A DNA stretch of 60,432 nucleotides from G020354785 sp964461435 (GCA_964461435.1 CAYWUI010000017.1:1-60432); one strand, 5' to 3'; positions 9,801 to 18,479 are shown, numbered from the stretch's first letter. Numbers and translations: made by a program. The notes: generated by a model not told the origin, from the sequence alone.

Positions 9801-10245
9801 CCAGATAGATACAGACCTTGAACTGCTATTTCCCGAAGACTACATATCAAATATACCTGAAAGAATAAGCCTGTACAGGCAGCTCGATAATATTGAATCA
9901 GAAAACGGACTTAAGGAATTTGAAGAAAAGCTGACAGATCGTTTCGGGCCTCCTCCGGAACCCACAAGAGAGCTGCTGGTTGTTGTGAGGTTAAGATGGA
10001 TAGCTGTTAAGCTGGGGTTCGAAAGAATAGTGCTCAAAAATCAGATCCTTGTTTGCTATTTCATTTCAAGCCGCAAATCACCATATTATGAATCAGAAAT
10101 TTTCAGTACGGTTCTGTCCTTTGTTCAAACGAATCCGGGCCTGTTCAGAATGAAAGAAAACAAAGACAAATTAACGCTGACAATAAAAAATATAAAAAGT
10201 ATTAGTGAAGCGGTAAATTTTCTAAAGACTATTTTAGGTGAATAG
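6877..10245 (+). CDS. mfd: Transcription-repair coupling factor Mfd
   Basis: This 1122-aa ATP-dependent translocase removes stalled RNA polymerase at lesions and recruits UvrA. Domain order is complete: a UvrB-like N-terminal region (to about 340), the CarD-like RNA polymerase interaction domain beginning near IRGLKPGDYVVHVDHGIGIF (about residue 435), the superfamily 2 motor with Walker A GDVGFGKT at 588-595 and DEEH at 689-692, TATPIPRT, IESGLDIPNANT and the RGRVGRS motif, then the C-terminal TRCF domain. The length is close to that of the E. coli protein. It stands alone: coaX begins 90 bases later behind its own promoter. The coding region shows no frameshift or truncation. Confidence 0.97.
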   Translation: MELKEITNLYRGHPNTTDFVNELKNSQVAHIHLKGLSGSSKSAFAAHVSIRVPGVDLFILTTKDEAAYFYNDLNNLLDEKNILFFPSSYKRSVQYKNTDSGNIILRTEVLNKLNSLAGRDREISGSLCIVTYPEALVETVITHKGLKKNTLQLIKGSKSSIAIIDEVLRKFRYSQQDFIYEPGQYAIRGGIVDIFSFSDDLPYRINFSGDEIDSLRTFDVETQLSISYLDKISILPNIQDFSVEEMRVPFLEFIPRSSRIWISDADYAAQKIEELYENTVFQAETEEQYKAEKEHMLITGEDFTGRLKNFTLVELGPGFFYPPVKEYSFNTALQPAFNKNFKLLGEYLGSYTDKGYTNFVLSENKNQIERLTSIFKNINSSIKFNPLFNTFHEGFIDHDLKICCFTDHQIFDRYHKYKFNKYFSNKAALSIKEIRGLKPGDYVVHVDHGIGIFGGLEKIEINNKFQEAVRLVYRDNDILYVSIHSLHRISKYKGRDDTPPRIYKLGTGAWQRLKQNTKKRVKDIARELIALYARRKTQKGFAFSPDTYLQEELEASFLFDDTPDQLKATQSVKSDMEDSTPMDRLVCGDVGFGKTEVAVRAAFKAVADSKQVAVLVPTTILALQHYNTFSERLRDFPCNVDYISRLKKVKEQKETLRKLEGGTIDILIGTHRILGKDIRFKDLGLLIIDEEHRFGVIAKERLRHFKLNIDTLTLTATPIPRTMQFSLLGARDLSVVNTPPPNRHPIFTELHTFNEDIIKEGIEFEVSRNGQVFFLHNRVQNITEIEVLINKLCPGIKTAIAHGQMEGRKLEQIMLDFIAGDYDVLIATTIIESGLDIPNANTIFINNAQNYGLSELHQLRGRVGRSNKKAFCYLLAPPLTFVTPEARRRLKAIEEYSDLGSGLNIALQDLDIRGAGNLLGIEQSGFIADIGFETYNRILNEAIQELKEAGHKGQYTEYSDEYRKKGVTGAFISDCQIDTDLELLFPEDYISNIPERISLYRQLDNIESENGLKEFEEKLTDRFGPPPEPTRELLVVVRLRWIAVKLGFERIVLKNQILVCYFISSRKSPYYESEIFSTVLSFVQTNPGLFRMKENKDKLTLTIKNIKSISEAVNFLKTILGE

Positions 10246-10267
10246 TCCGTTTATAAAATGTCTTTTT

Positions 10268-10275
10268 TATATTTG
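10268..10275 (+). promoter_or_regulatory. Candidate -7 element for the coaX operon
   Basis: TATATTTG is an exact match to TAnnTTTG, placed 60 bases before the coaX ATG in the gap after mfd. There is no clear TTG at -33. It would drive coaX and the envelope genes that follow with short gaps or overlaps. Confidence 0.45.
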
Positions 10276-10335
10276 ATAATAATATATTTATAGTCTGCTT
10301 ATAAAGTGTAATTGGAATAATAACATGACCGGTTA

Positions 10336-11064
10336 ATGAATCTTGCGATTGATATAGGGAACACAAACACCAAGATTGCCATTTTTGAGAATAATAATAT
10401 AATCCTGGCAGGGAATTATGAAAAATTTACAGTCGAACAATTCAGGGATTTGAAATATAACCGTGAAATTAATAACATTATCATTTCTTCGGTAGTAATC
10501 AGTGATTCATTAATCAGCGGGTTACGGTCAATGCCGTGCAATGTGGTTGAATTCGGATATAATACGCCCTTGCCTGTAAGAAATGCATACAAAACCCCCA
10601 AATCATTGGGAAATGACAGGCTGGCTGCTGTTGTCGGGGCAAACAGTATTTTCCCTGATAATAATATCCTTGTTATTGATGCCGGAACAGCAATTACATT
10701 TGATATAATTACCGATCGAGCAGTATATAGAGGCGGTAATATATCACCCGGACTGGCAATGAGGTTTCGGGCATTAAACAAATTTACTGACAGGTTACCC
10801 CTGTTAAGTCAGGATGAGAGTTATCCTGACTTTGGAAGTACAACTGAAAGCGCAATAATATCGGGTGTGCAAAAAGGGATTATTTACGAAATGGAAGGTT
10901 ATATTAATGAAGCGGGAAGGAAGTATAATAATCTGAAAGTAATTCTTACAGGGGGTGATGCTAAATTTTTTGATAAAATGTTAAAAAAACGCATCTTTGT
11001 GGAGCCAAATCTAATATGCATTGGTTTAAACACTATTTTGGAATATTATGTTAAGAACAGATAA
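10336..11064 (+). CDS. coaX: Type III pantothenate kinase
   Basis: This 242-aa cytoplasmic ASKHA-fold kinase phosphorylates pantothenate, the first step of coenzyme A synthesis. It carries the DIGNTNTKIAIF phosphate-binding motif at residues 5-16, a VIDAGTAITFDI motif in the middle, GGNISPGLAMR and a final LTGGDAKFF ATP-site motif. Type III kinases lack feedback inhibition by CoA, a family property. The stop overlaps the next gene, which encodes an outer-membrane protein, by 17 bases. The functional link between CoA synthesis and the envelope genes is not obvious; I recall this gene order as conserved in Bacteroidota. Confidence 0.95.
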   Translation: MNLAIDIGNTNTKIAIFENNNIILAGNYEKFTVEQFRDLKYNREINNIIISSVVISDSLISGLRSMPCNVVEFGYNTPLPVRNAYKTPKSLGNDRLAAVVGANSIFPDNNILVIDAGTAITFDIITDRAVYRGGNISPGLAMRFRALNKFTDRLPLLSQDESYPDFGSTTESAIISGVQKGIIYEMEGYINEAGRKYNNLKVILTGGDAKFFDKMLKKRIFVEPNLICIGLNTILEYYVKNR

Positions 11065-12337
11065 GATACTTATAAGTGGTACATTGATGTTATTTATCAC
11101 CGTGGTTAATGCCCAGTTCATTAGTCATTCACCATATTCCAAGTTTGGAATAGGAGATATGACGAGAACGGGATTTTGTACTAACAGGGCCCTGGGAGGT
11201 ATTTCTGTTGGCCTCAGGAATAAAAACAGTATTAATTATTTAAATCCTGCTTCATACAGCTCACAGGATACGATATCATTTATCTTCGACTTTGGAATAA
11301 CGAGTGAATTTACAACAATAAAATCACAAGATGCTTCTGAGAAAACAACAAATATTAATGTTGATCATCTGGCGATAAGTTTTCCTGTCACTAGGTACTG
11401 GAAAACAAGTATAGGTATTGTACCTTTCAGCAGGGTGGGGTATGACCTTATTATTGAGGATGAAGAAGATGAGAGCTCAGGCAGGTATACCATCTTATAT
11501 AATGGTAAGGGAGGGATTAACCAGTTTTATTTTGGTAATTCTGTGCTTCTGGGTAAACATGCAGCACTCGGGCTTAACTTGTCATATTTGTTTGGCACAA
11601 TTGAGCAGATAAGAACTGTAAAGCTGGCCAATACTTCTTACCAGGCAATTACTTATTTTGTTGATAAACTTAATATAGGTGATTTTAACCTTGATTACGG
11701 GATACAGCTGTTTACCAATATTAATGAGAAAAGTAAGATTACTTTAGGGGTCACCTTAAATACAAAAACCAGGATTAATACGGGATATGACAGTCTTGTT
11801 GTCCGTGAGATCTTTGGCTTTGAACTTGACACATTAAAACATGTAAGCTATGATGATGGCAATATTCTCTTTCCTCAACGGATTGGCGCAGGGGCAACTT
11901 TTAAATATAATGATAAATTACTTATAGGGATAGACTATATTTCGCAGGGATGGTCAAAAGCTTTATTTTTTGACCAGGACTATGGACTGGCCAATAGCTC
12001 TTCAATACGGTTCGGACTGGAATATATGCCTATACCATTAACTGATTCAAGAAAGGGTAAATACTGGCAACGCATAAAATTCCGGCTGGGGGGACATTAT
12101 TCCGGGTCCTATGTGCTTGTAGACGGGAAGCAGGTTATTGATTCGGGAATAAGCCTGGGCTTGGGGTTGCCATGGAAAAATGAGAAAAAATTATTTACAA
12201 ACACATGTTTCAATATTTCATACGAACTGGGTCAGAGAGGCAGTATAGCAAACGGATTATTAAAAGAAACATACCATATGTTTACAATTGATCTAAATTT
12301 GTACGATTTCTGGTTTTTGCAGCCAAAATATGATTAA
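11048..12337 (+). CDS. Predicted outer-membrane beta-barrel protein
   Basis: This 429-aa protein has a signal peptide ending ITVVNA-Q and a mature part of repeated amphipathic beta strands, with an early YSKFGIGDMTRTG and LGGISVGLRNKNSINYLNPASY. That opening is typical of Bacteroidota FadL/PorV-like barrels encoded after coaX. A strand with alternating aromatic residues (MFTIDLNLYDFWF) lies close to the C-terminus, as expected for recognition by the BAM complex. It overlaps coaX by 17 bases and precedes the TPR gene by 11, so all are probably one transcript. Transport of a hydrophobic substrate is possible but unproven; no substrate can be named. Confidence 0.7.
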   Translation: MLRTDKILISGTLMLFITVVNAQFISHSPYSKFGIGDMTRTGFCTNRALGGISVGLRNKNSINYLNPASYSSQDTISFIFDFGITSEFTTIKSQDASEKTTNINVDHLAISFPVTRYWKTSIGIVPFSRVGYDLIIEDEEDESSGRYTILYNGKGGINQFYFGNSVLLGKHAALGLNLSYLFGTIEQIRTVKLANTSYQAITYFVDKLNIGDFNLDYGIQLFTNINEKSKITLGVTLNTKTRINTGYDSLVVREIFGFELDTLKHVSYDDGNILFPQRIGAGATFKYNDKLLIGIDYISQGWSKALFFDQDYGLANSSSIRFGLEYMPIPLTDSRKGKYWQRIKFRLGGHYSGSYVLVDGKQVIDSGISLGLGLPWKNEKKLFTNTCFNISYELGQRGSIANGLLKETYHMFTIDLNLYDFWFLQPKYD

Positions 12338-12348
12338 ACCTTCTTAAT

Positions 12349-13689
12349 ATGAAAATAAAAGCTAATTTATTAATGTTGTTCCTGTCGGGAGCATTTGTAT
12401 TTACAACCAGTGTATTTTCTCAGCGCGGGGTAGATGATGGTTCGCAGTACGGGCATGGTGAGGATAGTATAAAGTGTTTAAAAAATATTTCGCTTTACAG
12501 GGAATATGTGAGGCAGAAACTCTTCAAAGATGCTTTGCCCTTTTGGAGAGTAGCTTTCAGGGAATGCCCGAGGGCATCATTAAATATCTATATTGACGGG
12601 GTTAAAATATACAAATATTTTATTGAAAAGGAAGAAGACAGTAATATACAATCTGCATTGATCGACACATTGATGTTAATTTATGATCAGCGGATAGAGT
12701 ATTACAAGGATGTATGTAATGTGAGAGGAAGGCAGGGAGTGGATTTATTAAGGTACCGCAGAAGTGAGGATATTGAATATATTGTGCAGGGGTATAACTA
12801 TCTCAGGGAATCGATGGATTTATGCAAGAATAATACTTCTGAGGCAGTTCTGGCGACCATGTTATCTGCTTCATTAACTTTATGCCAGAGCAATAAGATC
12901 GAAGGCGAGCAGGTCTTTAAAGATTTTTTAAGAGGCATAGATATATTAAACTATAAGCTAAAAAAGGAACCCGATGATACGAACCTCGCCATTCTGAAAG
13001 AGAGCATGATAAACAATTTTACAAGTAAACCTGTTTGTGATTGTGACAAGTTAATTTCTGTATTTAGTGAGAGGATGGCTAAGAATCCTCACGACGTCGA
13101 TAACCTTAAGGTGATCACAGCAGTGCTAAAACAAAGTAATTGCACTGATTCAGAATTGTTTTTCAGGGCTTCAAAGAATCTTCATGATTCGCTCCCGTCT
13201 GCCGAATCGGCCGAAAATATCGCTATTATGGCTTTTATAAAGGATAAGTATCATGAAGCTATTAAGTATTACAACCAGGCAGTGATGCTTGAGAATGACA
13301 GCTTAAGGAAGGCCGGATATTATTTAGGACTGGCAAAGAGCAATTACAAATTAAATAATTTTCAAAATGCCAAAAATTTCTCATTAAAGGCGATAAAACT
13401 AAACAATAACTGGGGCGAACCCTACTTGCTGATAGGGCAGATTTACGCCGAGAGTGAAGATGAGTTCGCGGGAGAATGTATTCCAAAGGCAGTATACTGG
13501 GCTGCCGTTGATAAGTTTTTTGAAGCAAAGAAGGTTGATCCTGGAATTGAAAATGAGGCGAACAATCTGATTTTAACTTATTCGAAATACTTCCCGAGCA
13601 AAGAAGATGCATTTTTCTGTGGCATCCATGATGGTGATAGCTACAGGGTTGGATCATGGATAAATGAAACAACTGTTGCGCGGTTCTGA
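12349..13689 (+). CDS. Secreted TPR-repeat protein
   Basis: This 446-aa protein has a signal peptide (cleavage near FTTSVFS-Q) and a helical body. TPR-like helix pairs are clearest in the second half, for example AFIKDKYHEAIKYYNQAVML and ALAKSNYKLNNFQNAKNFSLKAIKL, with roughly four to six units in all. Six or more cysteines occur in the mature part (such as CKNNTS, CDCDKL and FFCGIHDG), which is unusual for TPR proteins and could mean disulphides in the periplasm. It lies between an outer-membrane protein and lptC with gaps of 11 and 15 bases. A scaffold role in envelope assembly is inference from its position. Confidence 0.75.
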   Translation: MKIKANLLMLFLSGAFVFTTSVFSQRGVDDGSQYGHGEDSIKCLKNISLYREYVRQKLFKDALPFWRVAFRECPRASLNIYIDGVKIYKYFIEKEEDSNIQSALIDTLMLIYDQRIEYYKDVCNVRGRQGVDLLRYRRSEDIEYIVQGYNYLRESMDLCKNNTSEAVLATMLSASLTLCQSNKIEGEQVFKDFLRGIDILNYKLKKEPDDTNLAILKESMINNFTSKPVCDCDKLISVFSERMAKNPHDVDNLKVITAVLKQSNCTDSELFFRASKNLHDSLPSAESAENIAIMAFIKDKYHEAIKYYNQAVMLENDSLRKAGYYLGLAKSNYKLNNFQNAKNFSLKAIKLNNNWGEPYLLIGQIYAESEDEFAGECIPKAVYWAAVDKFFEAKKVDPGIENEANNLILTYSKYFPSKEDAFFCGIHDGDSYRVGSWINETTVARF

Positions 13690-13704
13690 TTATTATTCTG
13701 GCAT

Positions 13705-14262
13705 ATGAGCCTTTTAAAAAAAATTATTCCGGGTGCTGCAATAATATTTATTGTTATATCATGTGAAAATGATATAGAAAAGATCAATGAGCTGACCAGT
13801 GAGTTAAAATTACCTGACCAGACAGGTTATAATGTTGAAGTAACATACAGTGATTCAGGCAAATTCATTGGTAAATTATATACTCCTGAGCTAAACAAAT
13901 ACAATGAAGAAAAAGAACCGTATATTGAATTTCCCCAGGGCATAAAAGTTATTTTTTATGATGATAATGAAAAATTTGAATCCTATATAAGGTCTGATTA
14001 TGCAATATATTATGAAAAAAAAGAGCTATGGGAGATCAGGAAGGATGTTGTTGCAAGAAATGTAGTCAAGGGTGAGCAGTTAAATACAGAGCAGCTATAC
14101 TGGGATCAGAACCTTGGGATTATTTATTCAGATAAATTTTCAAAAATAGTTAATGAGGATGGTACTTTTTACGGGGAGAACGGTTTTGAAGCAAGGGAAG
14201 ATTTATCAAAATGGAAATTAAAGGGATCAAAAGGAACAGTAAATGTAAGTGATGAACAATAG
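13705..14262 (+). CDS. lptC: LPS export protein LptC
   Basis: This 185-aa protein is the periplasmic bridge component that passes lipopolysaccharide from LptBFG to LptA. It has an N-terminal hydrophobic segment ending in a lipobox-like VISC, so in this lineage it may be a lipoprotein rather than a single-span membrane protein as in E. coli. The LptC/OstA-like beta-jellyroll pattern is visible: YSDSGKFIGKLYTPELN, VIFYDDNEKFESYIRSDYAIYY and LYWDQNLGIIYSDKFSKI with repeated short strands. The length is close to E. coli LptC. The stop overlaps the next small membrane-protein gene by 14 bases, implying coupled translation. Confidence 0.85.
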   Translation: MSLLKKIIPGAAIIFIVISCENDIEKINELTSELKLPDQTGYNVEVTYSDSGKFIGKLYTPELNKYNEEKEPYIEFPQGIKVIFYDDNEKFESYIRSDYAIYYEKKELWEIRKDVVARNVVKGEQLNTEQLYWDQNLGIIYSDKFSKIVNEDGTFYGENGFEAREDLSKWKLKGSKGTVNVSDEQ

Positions 14263-14443
14263 AACCGGCTATATATTTGAAATTTTATGGCTATTAATTG
14301 CAGTAGCATGTTTGGTTCTTGCTATCCACCGGACTTTTAAGGACGGATTCAGCCGGAGTTATATGCTATTTATTCTTTCGGTAGTTGCCTTTTTAATGTA
14401 TTCCTTGCGCCGATATACCAGAAAATCGCCGAAAAATAAATAA
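14249..14443 (+). CDS. Small two-helix membrane protein
   Basis: A 64-aa protein with two predicted membrane helices (about residues 8-26 and 38-53) and a basic tail (RRYTRKSPKNK), suggesting cytoplasmic ends. I do not recognise a named family. It overlaps lptC by 14 bases in a different frame and ends 16 bases before the CorC-type gene, which argues that it is real and translated from the same message. The start could be either of two adjacent ATG codons (14249 or 14252). A partner role for LptC or for the CorC-type protein is possible from position alone. Confidence 0.7.
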   Translation: MMNNRTGYIFEILWLLIAVACLVLAIHRTFKDGFSRSYMLFILSVVAFLMYSLRRYTRKSPKNK

Positions 14444-14459
14444 AGGGGACTTTATACTG

Positions 14460-15728
14460 ATGAGCAACCTGACTATTATTATTATTTGTCTTTTATTTTC
14501 TGCTTTTTTCTCAGGAATGGAAATAGCGTTTGTAGCATCCAACAAGCTTAGAATTGAGCTGGACAAGAAACAAGGATTATTGTCTTCAAGGATTATATCA
14601 CTCATAACTGCCCGTCCGGGTCAATATATAACAACGATGCTTGTCGGCAATACTATTGCCCTGGTTGTGTATGGTTCTTTTATGGCAAAGATTCTTGAAC
14701 CCCTGGTTGTCAGAATTACTTCCTCGGCAATAGGAATTCTGGGAATACAAACAATCATTTCAGCAATAATCATACTGCTGACCGCGGAATTTCTCCCAAA
14801 GACCCTCGTAAGAATTAATCCTAACCTGGTATTGAGATTTATGTCTTCTGCAGTGGCCTTATTTTATATATTGTTGTATCCGATTACAAGGTCCACGATG
14901 TGGATAATAAACCTGATAATTAATAAGATCGTTAGTGACAGTCACACCAACAAATATTATAAAAACAAGGTTTTCGGTAAGGTTGATCTTTATCATCTTA
15001 TTAGTGAAAGCCGTGAAGAATATGCTGAAGAAGTGCAGGAAGAGAATGAAATTAAGCTTTTCCAGAATGCGCTGGAATTTTCAAATGTCAAATTAAGGGA
15101 TTGTATGATACCTCGTGCTGAAATTGTGGCAATGGAGTTAAACAGCACTGTAGATGAGCTCACACAGAAATTTATTGAAACCGGGTTATCCAAAATATTA
15201 ATATATAATGAGACTATTGATAATATAATGGGATATATTACATCAAAAGAACTGTTTAAGAGTCTTTCCGATATTAAATCAAGACTGATAAATATATCTT
15301 ATGTTCCTGAAACGATGAATGCGAATAAGCTCCTGAGGAAGCTAATCCAGGAAAAGAAAAGCATTGCTGCTGTGGTTGATGAGTTTGGAGGTATCTCAGG
15401 TATGGTTACTATTGAAGATATTATTGAAGAGATTTTCGGGGAGATTGTGGATGAACATGATACTATTGAGCTTACGGAAAAACAATTGAATGATAAGGAG
15501 TATATTTTTTCGGGACGTCTCGAGATCGACTATATTAATTATAAATATAAGTTGAAGATTAAAGAATCAGAGGAATATGATACACTTGCCGGCTTTATTT
15601 TTTATCATTACGAGAATATTCCCAAGATGAATGAGAGTTTTTCCATTGATAACTTTAGATTTAAAGTATTGAAGGTGAGCAAAACGAGGCTTGAGATTGT
15701 GCATATGACAATTATTGATAGCAACTAG
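14460..15728 (+). CDS. CorC/HlyC-type CNNM membrane protein with CBS pair
   Basis: This 422-aa inner-membrane protein has the CNNM (DUF21) transmembrane domain in residues 1-190, a CBS-domain pair at about 210-330 (MIPRAEIVAMELNSTVDEL, then AAVVDEFGGISGMVTIEDIIEEIFGEIVDE) and the small CorC_HlyC transporter-associated domain at the C-terminus. Family members are linked to magnesium or cobalt efflux; a hemolysin label is historical. A gliding-motility GldE role is known for a relative, but that is distinct from what can be shown here. It lies 16 bases after the 64-aa gene and probably closes the coaX transcript, since a 119-base gap follows. Confidence 0.88.
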   Translation: MSNLTIIIICLLFSAFFSGMEIAFVASNKLRIELDKKQGLLSSRIISLITARPGQYITTMLVGNTIALVVYGSFMAKILEPLVVRITSSAIGILGIQTIISAIIILLTAEFLPKTLVRINPNLVLRFMSSAVALFYILLYPITRSTMWIINLIINKIVSDSHTNKYYKNKVFGKVDLYHLISESREEYAEEVQEENEIKLFQNALEFSNVKLRDCMIPRAEIVAMELNSTVDELTQKFIETGLSKILIYNETIDNIMGYITSKELFKSLSDIKSRLINISYVPETMNANKLLRKLIQEKKSIAAVVDEFGGISGMVTIEDIIEEIFGEIVDEHDTIELTEKQLNDKEYIFSGRLEIDYINYKYKLKIKESEEYDTLAGFIFYHYENIPKMNESFSIDNFRFKVLKVSKTRLEIVHMTIIDSN

Positions 15729-15802
15729 CGTTAATATGAAAAAGTATTATAAATAAGTGTCGATTAATTACAGATAATTATTTCTGTGAAAGTATAAATT
15801 GC

Positions 15803-15810
15803 TATATTCG
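15803..15810 (+). promoter_or_regulatory. Candidate -7 element for the PpiD-like gene
   Basis: TATATTCG (one mismatch to TAnnTTTG) lies 37 bases before the ATG at 15848, inside the 119-base gap after the CorC-type gene. A small dyad (ACAGA/TCTGT, 15770-15787) sits just upstream. Tentative. Confidence 0.3.
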
Positions 15811-15847
15811 TAGCCTGAATTTTTTTATCATATAAAACCCGAAATTT

Positions 15848-17968
15848 ATGGCAACATTACAGAAACTAAGAGAACGCGCGGGATTATTCATTTCCATATT
15901 AATAGGTTTTGCTTTGCTTGGTTTTATCCTTAATGATTTATTCGGCTCAAAATCAAAGAGATCATTATTCTCAAATTCTCAGTACGAGATTGCGGAGATA
16001 TCCGGCAAATCTATTCCCCAGAAGGACTATTTGAAAAAGGTCGATAACATGGCTTCAGTATACAAGTTTACACTGGGAAGGGATAATCTTAATGAAGCGT
16101 TTATGGACAATATAAGAACTGATGTGTGGGATAAAATGGTACAGGATTTTGTAATGGAGAAACAGTACAAAGAACTGGGACTGGCGGTTTCCAGTGACGA
16201 GCTGTTCGATATGTTTCAGGGTTCAAATCCGCATCCTCTGATAAGGCAGTTTTTTTCCGACCGTGAGACAGGCCAGGTAAACAGGTCTCAACTTTTCAGG
16301 TTCCTTCAGGAGACACAGGAAGATAATAATGTTGAGGAAAAGAGGTTCAGAATTTACCTGGAGAATGAAATTCATAGATATACTATTTTTCTTAAATACA
16401 ACAATTTGATTAGTAAGGGATTGAATACCACAACTCTTGAAGCAAAGAGAATGGTGAATGAATCAAATAAGACTGTGAATTTTGATTTTGTAGTGCAGAG
16501 GTTTAATACTGTTCCGGATTCTGTTATTGCAATAAAAGAAAAAGATATAACAGATTATTACAAAAAGCATAAAACTGATTTTGAGCAAGATGCATCAAGA
16601 GATATAAGATATATATATTTTGAAGTTGTACCTTCTGAAGATGATTATAATACGGCCGGGAAAGAGATAAATGAAATTAAACCCAGGTTCATGGAAGCGC
16701 AGGATATAAGACAGTTTGTTGAAAATAATTCAGATCTGAAGTATGATGATAGAAATTATACATATGACAGTCTTCCCGAAATATTGAGAGATTCGCTATT
16801 TGATGCGGAAACAGGGACTACATGCGGACCTTACTTTGAAGACGGGTCTTACAAACTGGCAAGGCTGGCAGAAATAAATTATTTGCCTGACTCGGTAAGG
16901 GCAAGGCAGATATTTTTACCCGGGAGTCAGCGTAATGCAGTGCAGGTGCTAAAATTGGCGGATAGCCTTAAAAATATGATTGTCGAAAGGAGGGCAGATT
17001 TTGCTGAATTGGCCAGGACAAATTCAGCCGACGCCTCAGCGAAGGAAGGCGGTGATATGGGGTGGTTCAGTGAGAGTGACCTGGTATATTTAAAATCACT
17101 GAGTGACAGCTGTTTCTTTGGTCATACAGGGGATGTTAAAATGATTACAACACCCTATGGATATCACATTATTGAAATACTTGAGCAGTCAGGAAGGGTC
17201 AAAAAAGTACAAATAGGTATTATAGTAAGAAAAGTAAGGATTAGTGAAGAGACAGACAGGGGTTATTTTATGTATGCAAGTGAGTTTGCGGGACTGAATA
17301 ATACTTATGACAAATTTAATGCAGCAATAGAAAAGGAGAATCTGGTACCACGATTTGCTAAAAATCTGAATCCTCTTGAGAAGAATATTACAGGTCTCGA
17401 TTCACCAAGGGCACTCGTAAAATGGGCCTATGATAATAATGAACATGCTGTTTCGGGTGTGTTTAGGCTGGGCGACAAGCTGGTTATTGCTGCAATTGAT
17501 AAAGTCAGGCTGAAAGGGTATGCCCCTGTTGAAGATGTAAGAGCCGAGATAGAGATAGAAGTGAAGAAGGAAAAGAAAGCGGAATTTATAATTAAAAGTC
17601 TCCCGGGAAAGCTAAAAGATGCCAAATCACTGGAAGAGCTGGCATCCGGATTAAATACTGAAGTGCAGACTGCCACGAACATAAGATTTACTTCCCGTTC
17701 CATCGGAGCAGCAGGAATTGAGCCAAATGTTATTGCAGCAGCATTGGTTCTTGATGCCGGCACACTCTCAGGTCCGATTACAGGGAACGGTGGAGTATAT
17801 ATTATTACCGTAACGGATGTTAATGAGGCACCTGAGCCTGCTTATGATGATGTGAGAAGGGAAATGCAGTTTATGGAAAGAAATTACATTACACGTGTTT
17901 ACTATTCGGCATATGAAGTATTAAAAGAAATGGCAAAGATTAAGGATCTCAGGACAAAATTCTTTTAA
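15848..17968 (+). CDS. PpiD/SurA-like periplasmic peptidyl-prolyl isomerase
   Basis: This 706-aa chaperone is anchored by one N-terminal membrane helix (about residues 12-32, LFISILIGFALLGFIL) and faces the periplasm. The order is a SurA-N-like chaperone region (to about 320), a parvulin rotamase domain at about 340-460 (RARQIFLPG, FAELARTNSADASAKEGGDMGWF, TPYGYHIIEI), then a second parvulin-like, less conserved section. It is expected to assist folding of exported or outer-membrane proteins. It follows the LptC/outer-membrane gene set and converges on yqeY. The architecture matches PpiD of about 620-710 aa in Bacteroidota. No catalytic test is possible from sequence alone. Confidence 0.9.
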   Translation: MATLQKLRERAGLFISILIGFALLGFILNDLFGSKSKRSLFSNSQYEIAEISGKSIPQKDYLKKVDNMASVYKFTLGRDNLNEAFMDNIRTDVWDKMVQDFVMEKQYKELGLAVSSDELFDMFQGSNPHPLIRQFFSDRETGQVNRSQLFRFLQETQEDNNVEEKRFRIYLENEIHRYTIFLKYNNLISKGLNTTTLEAKRMVNESNKTVNFDFVVQRFNTVPDSVIAIKEKDITDYYKKHKTDFEQDASRDIRYIYFEVVPSEDDYNTAGKEINEIKPRFMEAQDIRQFVENNSDLKYDDRNYTYDSLPEILRDSLFDAETGTTCGPYFEDGSYKLARLAEINYLPDSVRARQIFLPGSQRNAVQVLKLADSLKNMIVERRADFAELARTNSADASAKEGGDMGWFSESDLVYLKSLSDSCFFGHTGDVKMITTPYGYHIIEILEQSGRVKKVQIGIIVRKVRISEETDRGYFMYASEFAGLNNTYDKFNAAIEKENLVPRFAKNLNPLEKNITGLDSPRALVKWAYDNNEHAVSGVFRLGDKLVIAAIDKVRLKGYAPVEDVRAEIEIEVKKEKKAEFIIKSLPGKLKDAKSLEELASGLNTEVQTATNIRFTSRSIGAAGIEPNVIAAALVLDAGTLSGPITGNGGVYIITVTDVNEAPEPAYDDVRREMQFMERNYITRVYYSAYEVLKEMAKIKDLRTKFF

Positions 17969-17998
17969 TTTATATTAGGAGGTATGCTGGCGGCTATA

Positions 17999-18451
17999 TT
18001 AATCAGCCAGGATCTGCCTGGCGATCTCTGAAATTGTTTTATTATCAGCCTTGCCTGCAAGCTCTTTTGTCGCTGTGCTCATTACTATGCCCATATCTTT
18101 AAGTGAAGTGGCATTCACCCTTTCTATTATTTCCTTTAACCTTATTGTTAATTCATTTTTATCAAGCTGGGCAGGCAGATATTGTTCGATAACCTTTATT
18201 TCCAATATCTCATTATTAAACAAATCTTCCCTTCCCTGTGACTTGTATATTTCCGCTGATTCCTTTCTCTGTTTTATCAGTCTCTGTATGATTTGTAACT
18301 CCGCTTCGCCTGTCAACTGTCCGGAAGCCCCTTTTTCTGATTTGGCATGAATAAAAGCTGTTTTTATTGCCCTGAGAGCTTCAAGCTTATCTTTTTCCCT
18401 GGCAAGCATAGCAGCCTTAAGATCTTCGGATACTTTTTCAAATAAGCTCAT
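17999..18451 (-). CDS. yqeY: GatB/YqeY domain protein
   Basis: This 150-aa all-helical protein matches the YqeY family, which resembles the tRNA-binding tail of the amidotransferase subunit GatB. Typical features are KAAMLAREKDKLEALRAIKTAF at the start, IQRLIKQRKESAEIYKSQGREDLFNNE, IKVIEQYLPAQLD and the final MGIVMSTATKELAGKADNKTISEIA. The cellular role of stand-alone YqeY is unclear. It starts 28 bases after ftsZ and is the last gene of the division cluster, so it is likely cotranscribed. Confidence 0.93.
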   Translation of the reverse strand: MSLFEKVSEDLKAAMLAREKDKLEALRAIKTAFIHAKSEKGASGQLTGEAELQIIQRLIKQRKESAEIYKSQGREDLFNNEILEIKVIEQYLPAQLDKNELTIRLKEIIERVNATSLKDMGIVMSTATKELAGKADNKTISEIARQILAD

Positions 18452-18479
18452 TATTAAATATTTAGATGATATTAATTAA

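Noticed and set aside
15770..15787. ACAGA/TCTGT dyad before the PpiD-like gene
   Set aside because: Stem of five bases in AT-rich sequence; expected by chance.
17987..18010. CTGGC/GCCAG hairpin at the end of the PpiD-like gene
   Set aside because: Only five paired bases, a competing pairing and no T run; it also overlaps the yqeY stop, so it is not a supported terminator.
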